64,000 nt of DNA, from NCBI RefSeq assembly GCF_050624435.1, contig NC_134536.1, positions 8,560,758 through 8,624,757 on the forward strand, in the 5' to 3' direction. The notes below the pieces were generated by a model, which was given only the letters and a program-made list of their open reading frames with translations, was not told where the DNA came from and searched no databases. Made by a program: the position numbers and the translations under genes. This document shows positions 61,687-64,000 of this stretch, in pieces. Position 1 is the stretch's first letter. Every line of letters begins with the position of its first letter. The stretch is from Tenrec ecaudatus. Lineage: Eukaryota; Chordata; Mammalia; Afrosoricida; Tenrecidae.

Positions 61687-62055
61687 AGCCCTAATGGCTC
61701 TACAGGGAAAGTGCTGGACTGCTAACCACAATGTTGGCAGTGCAAAACCACCAGCCACTCCTTAGGAGAGAGAGAGGAGACTATCTGTTCCTATAAAGAT
61801 TGACAGCCTCTAAAATCCTATGTAGACTTGCCATGCATTGGAATCAGCTCAATGGCAGTGGGTGGGGTTATAAATGGTTAAGCGCTCAAGTACTTACCAA
61901 GAGGTTGGGTGTTTGAGTCCGGGCAGAGACTCCTTGGGAGATGGGCCTGGAAGTCTGTTACTGAAATGTTCAGACCCTTGAAAGCCCTGTGGAGCACTTT
62001 TTCTTTGCACACACGGATCACCATGAGTTGGAAACAGCTTAACAACAGCTAATAA
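61687..62055 (+). mobile_element. Two AfroSINEs in tandem
   Basis: 61687-61865 (AGAGCCCTAATGGCTCTACA to GAATCAGCTCAATGGCAGTG) is followed directly by a second copy 61866-62055 (ATGGTTAAGCGCTCAAGTAC to TTAACAACAGCTAATAA), both forward. Confidence 0.75.
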
Positions 62056-62309
62056 TGACAACATCCCCCAATAGACTTGTCTCCTTGACAGAGTCAGATA
62101 AGCTAATAAACACTCATAGGATGAAGCCTGGCTCATACACTCAAGATCCTTGAATATTTTCCTATCAAATCCAATTCCCACAGATGAGAATTCAGAAGCA
62201 CCATAGCGCACAGTTGAAGCCCTTTCCTCACTCTTGCCAGAGTACCCGATCTTCCATGTGAATATTTCCAACTCCCTGGCCATTTATAGGATTATAAATG
62301 TTCGAATTG

Positions 62310-62425
62310 CACAATATTTTACAGGCATGAAAGATGAAGTAGCTAGCTCAAGGTCATAAAAACCCGTCAGAACAAGAATTCAGGTCTTCTGATTTCCATT
62401 CAGTGCTCTTTTTACTACCCCCAAA
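62310..62425 (+). repeat. MIR remnant, 3' half
   Basis: AGCTCAAGGTCATAAAAACC, AACAAGAATTCAGGTCTTCT and AGTGCTCTTTTTACTAC follow MIR order. Confidence 0.55.
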
Positions 62426-62474
62426 AAGCTTCCTTGATTGTCCACATTTAATTCTGTTTAAAGATGTTATCTGA

Positions 62475-62720
62475 ATTCATTCATTAGTCTACTCATCCAC
62501 CCATCTGTTTATCCAACAATCTAGACACCCATTTATTCACCTATCCATTTGCCCATTCATCTAACCATCAACCCATTTAACCATTCATCCATTCATCCAA
62601 CAATATATCGATCCATCCCTCTATCCATCTACCCATTCAACCATCAATCCATCCACTCACCCATCTCCATTCATTCATCCAACAATCAATCCATCCATCC
62701 ATCCATTCACCCACTTGTTC
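62475..62720 (+). repeat. Degenerate (CCAT)n tract
   Basis: About 245 bases of CCAT/ATTCAT-type tetramers with many substitutions, ending about 50 bases before the donor of exon 1. The Ser/His/Pro-rich ORF at 62549-62764 is this tract translated. Confidence 0.85.
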
Positions 62721-62763
62721 ATTCTCTGCTTGAAGATCAATGGAAACACAGAGCATCTGCCTA

Positions 62764-64000
<1,237 letters not shown>

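Overview
This is mammalian nuclear DNA, not bacterial DNA. Coding information is sparse and lies in short exons with GT-AG junctions, and the rest is dense interspersed repeats. The repeats point to an afrotherian: tRNA-headed AfroSINEs, RTE/BovB-clade LINE fragments, and a young L1 family whose 3' end stops at an AATAAAATGATT-type tail. Two copies of the hAT transposon SPIN, one with a perfect 8-bp target duplication, narrow the likely source to a tenrec such as Echinops telfairi. That species call is inference; Afrotheria is better supported.

The only protein-coding gene I can support is on the minus strand: the last seven coding exons of a fibronectin type III protein, called here FNDC1 (its paralogue ABI3BP is the alternative). 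The exons are 62772-63002, 56799-56907, 50487-50566, 47224-47253, 46350-46511, 44929-45051 and 44244-44359 (stop codon at 44244-44246). They total 851 nt, keep one reading frame through six introns, and encode about 283 C-terminal residues: a short linker, one FN3 domain and a Cys/Trp-rich terminal domain. Earlier exons and the promoter lie beyond base 64000. A 3' UTR probably runs to an ATTAAA signal near 43623.

Bases 1 to about 43600 are intergenic DNA downstream of the gene. They hold L1 3' ends (1-1695, 9797-10366, 12061-12870, 15461-16725, 24470-25403), RTE copies (largest 22290-24245), at least eight copies of an unnamed repeat of about 520 bp ('repeat A'), SPIN copies at 11499-11690 and 23921-24108, a mariner at 20879-21805, and many AfroSINEs. 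The introns carry the same repeats plus a hAT element resembling OposCharlie1 (50205-50422), a second mariner (52593-53467) and several microsatellites.

I found no RNA genes, CRISPR arrays, operons or new multi-gene system. The interest lies in layered transposon history: DNA transposons of the kind known to move between species, nested insertions whose order can be read from target duplications, a twin-primed RTE copy, and an apparently uncatalogued repeat family. Repeat boundaries were judged by eye and are approximate to about 10-30 bases unless target duplications are given.
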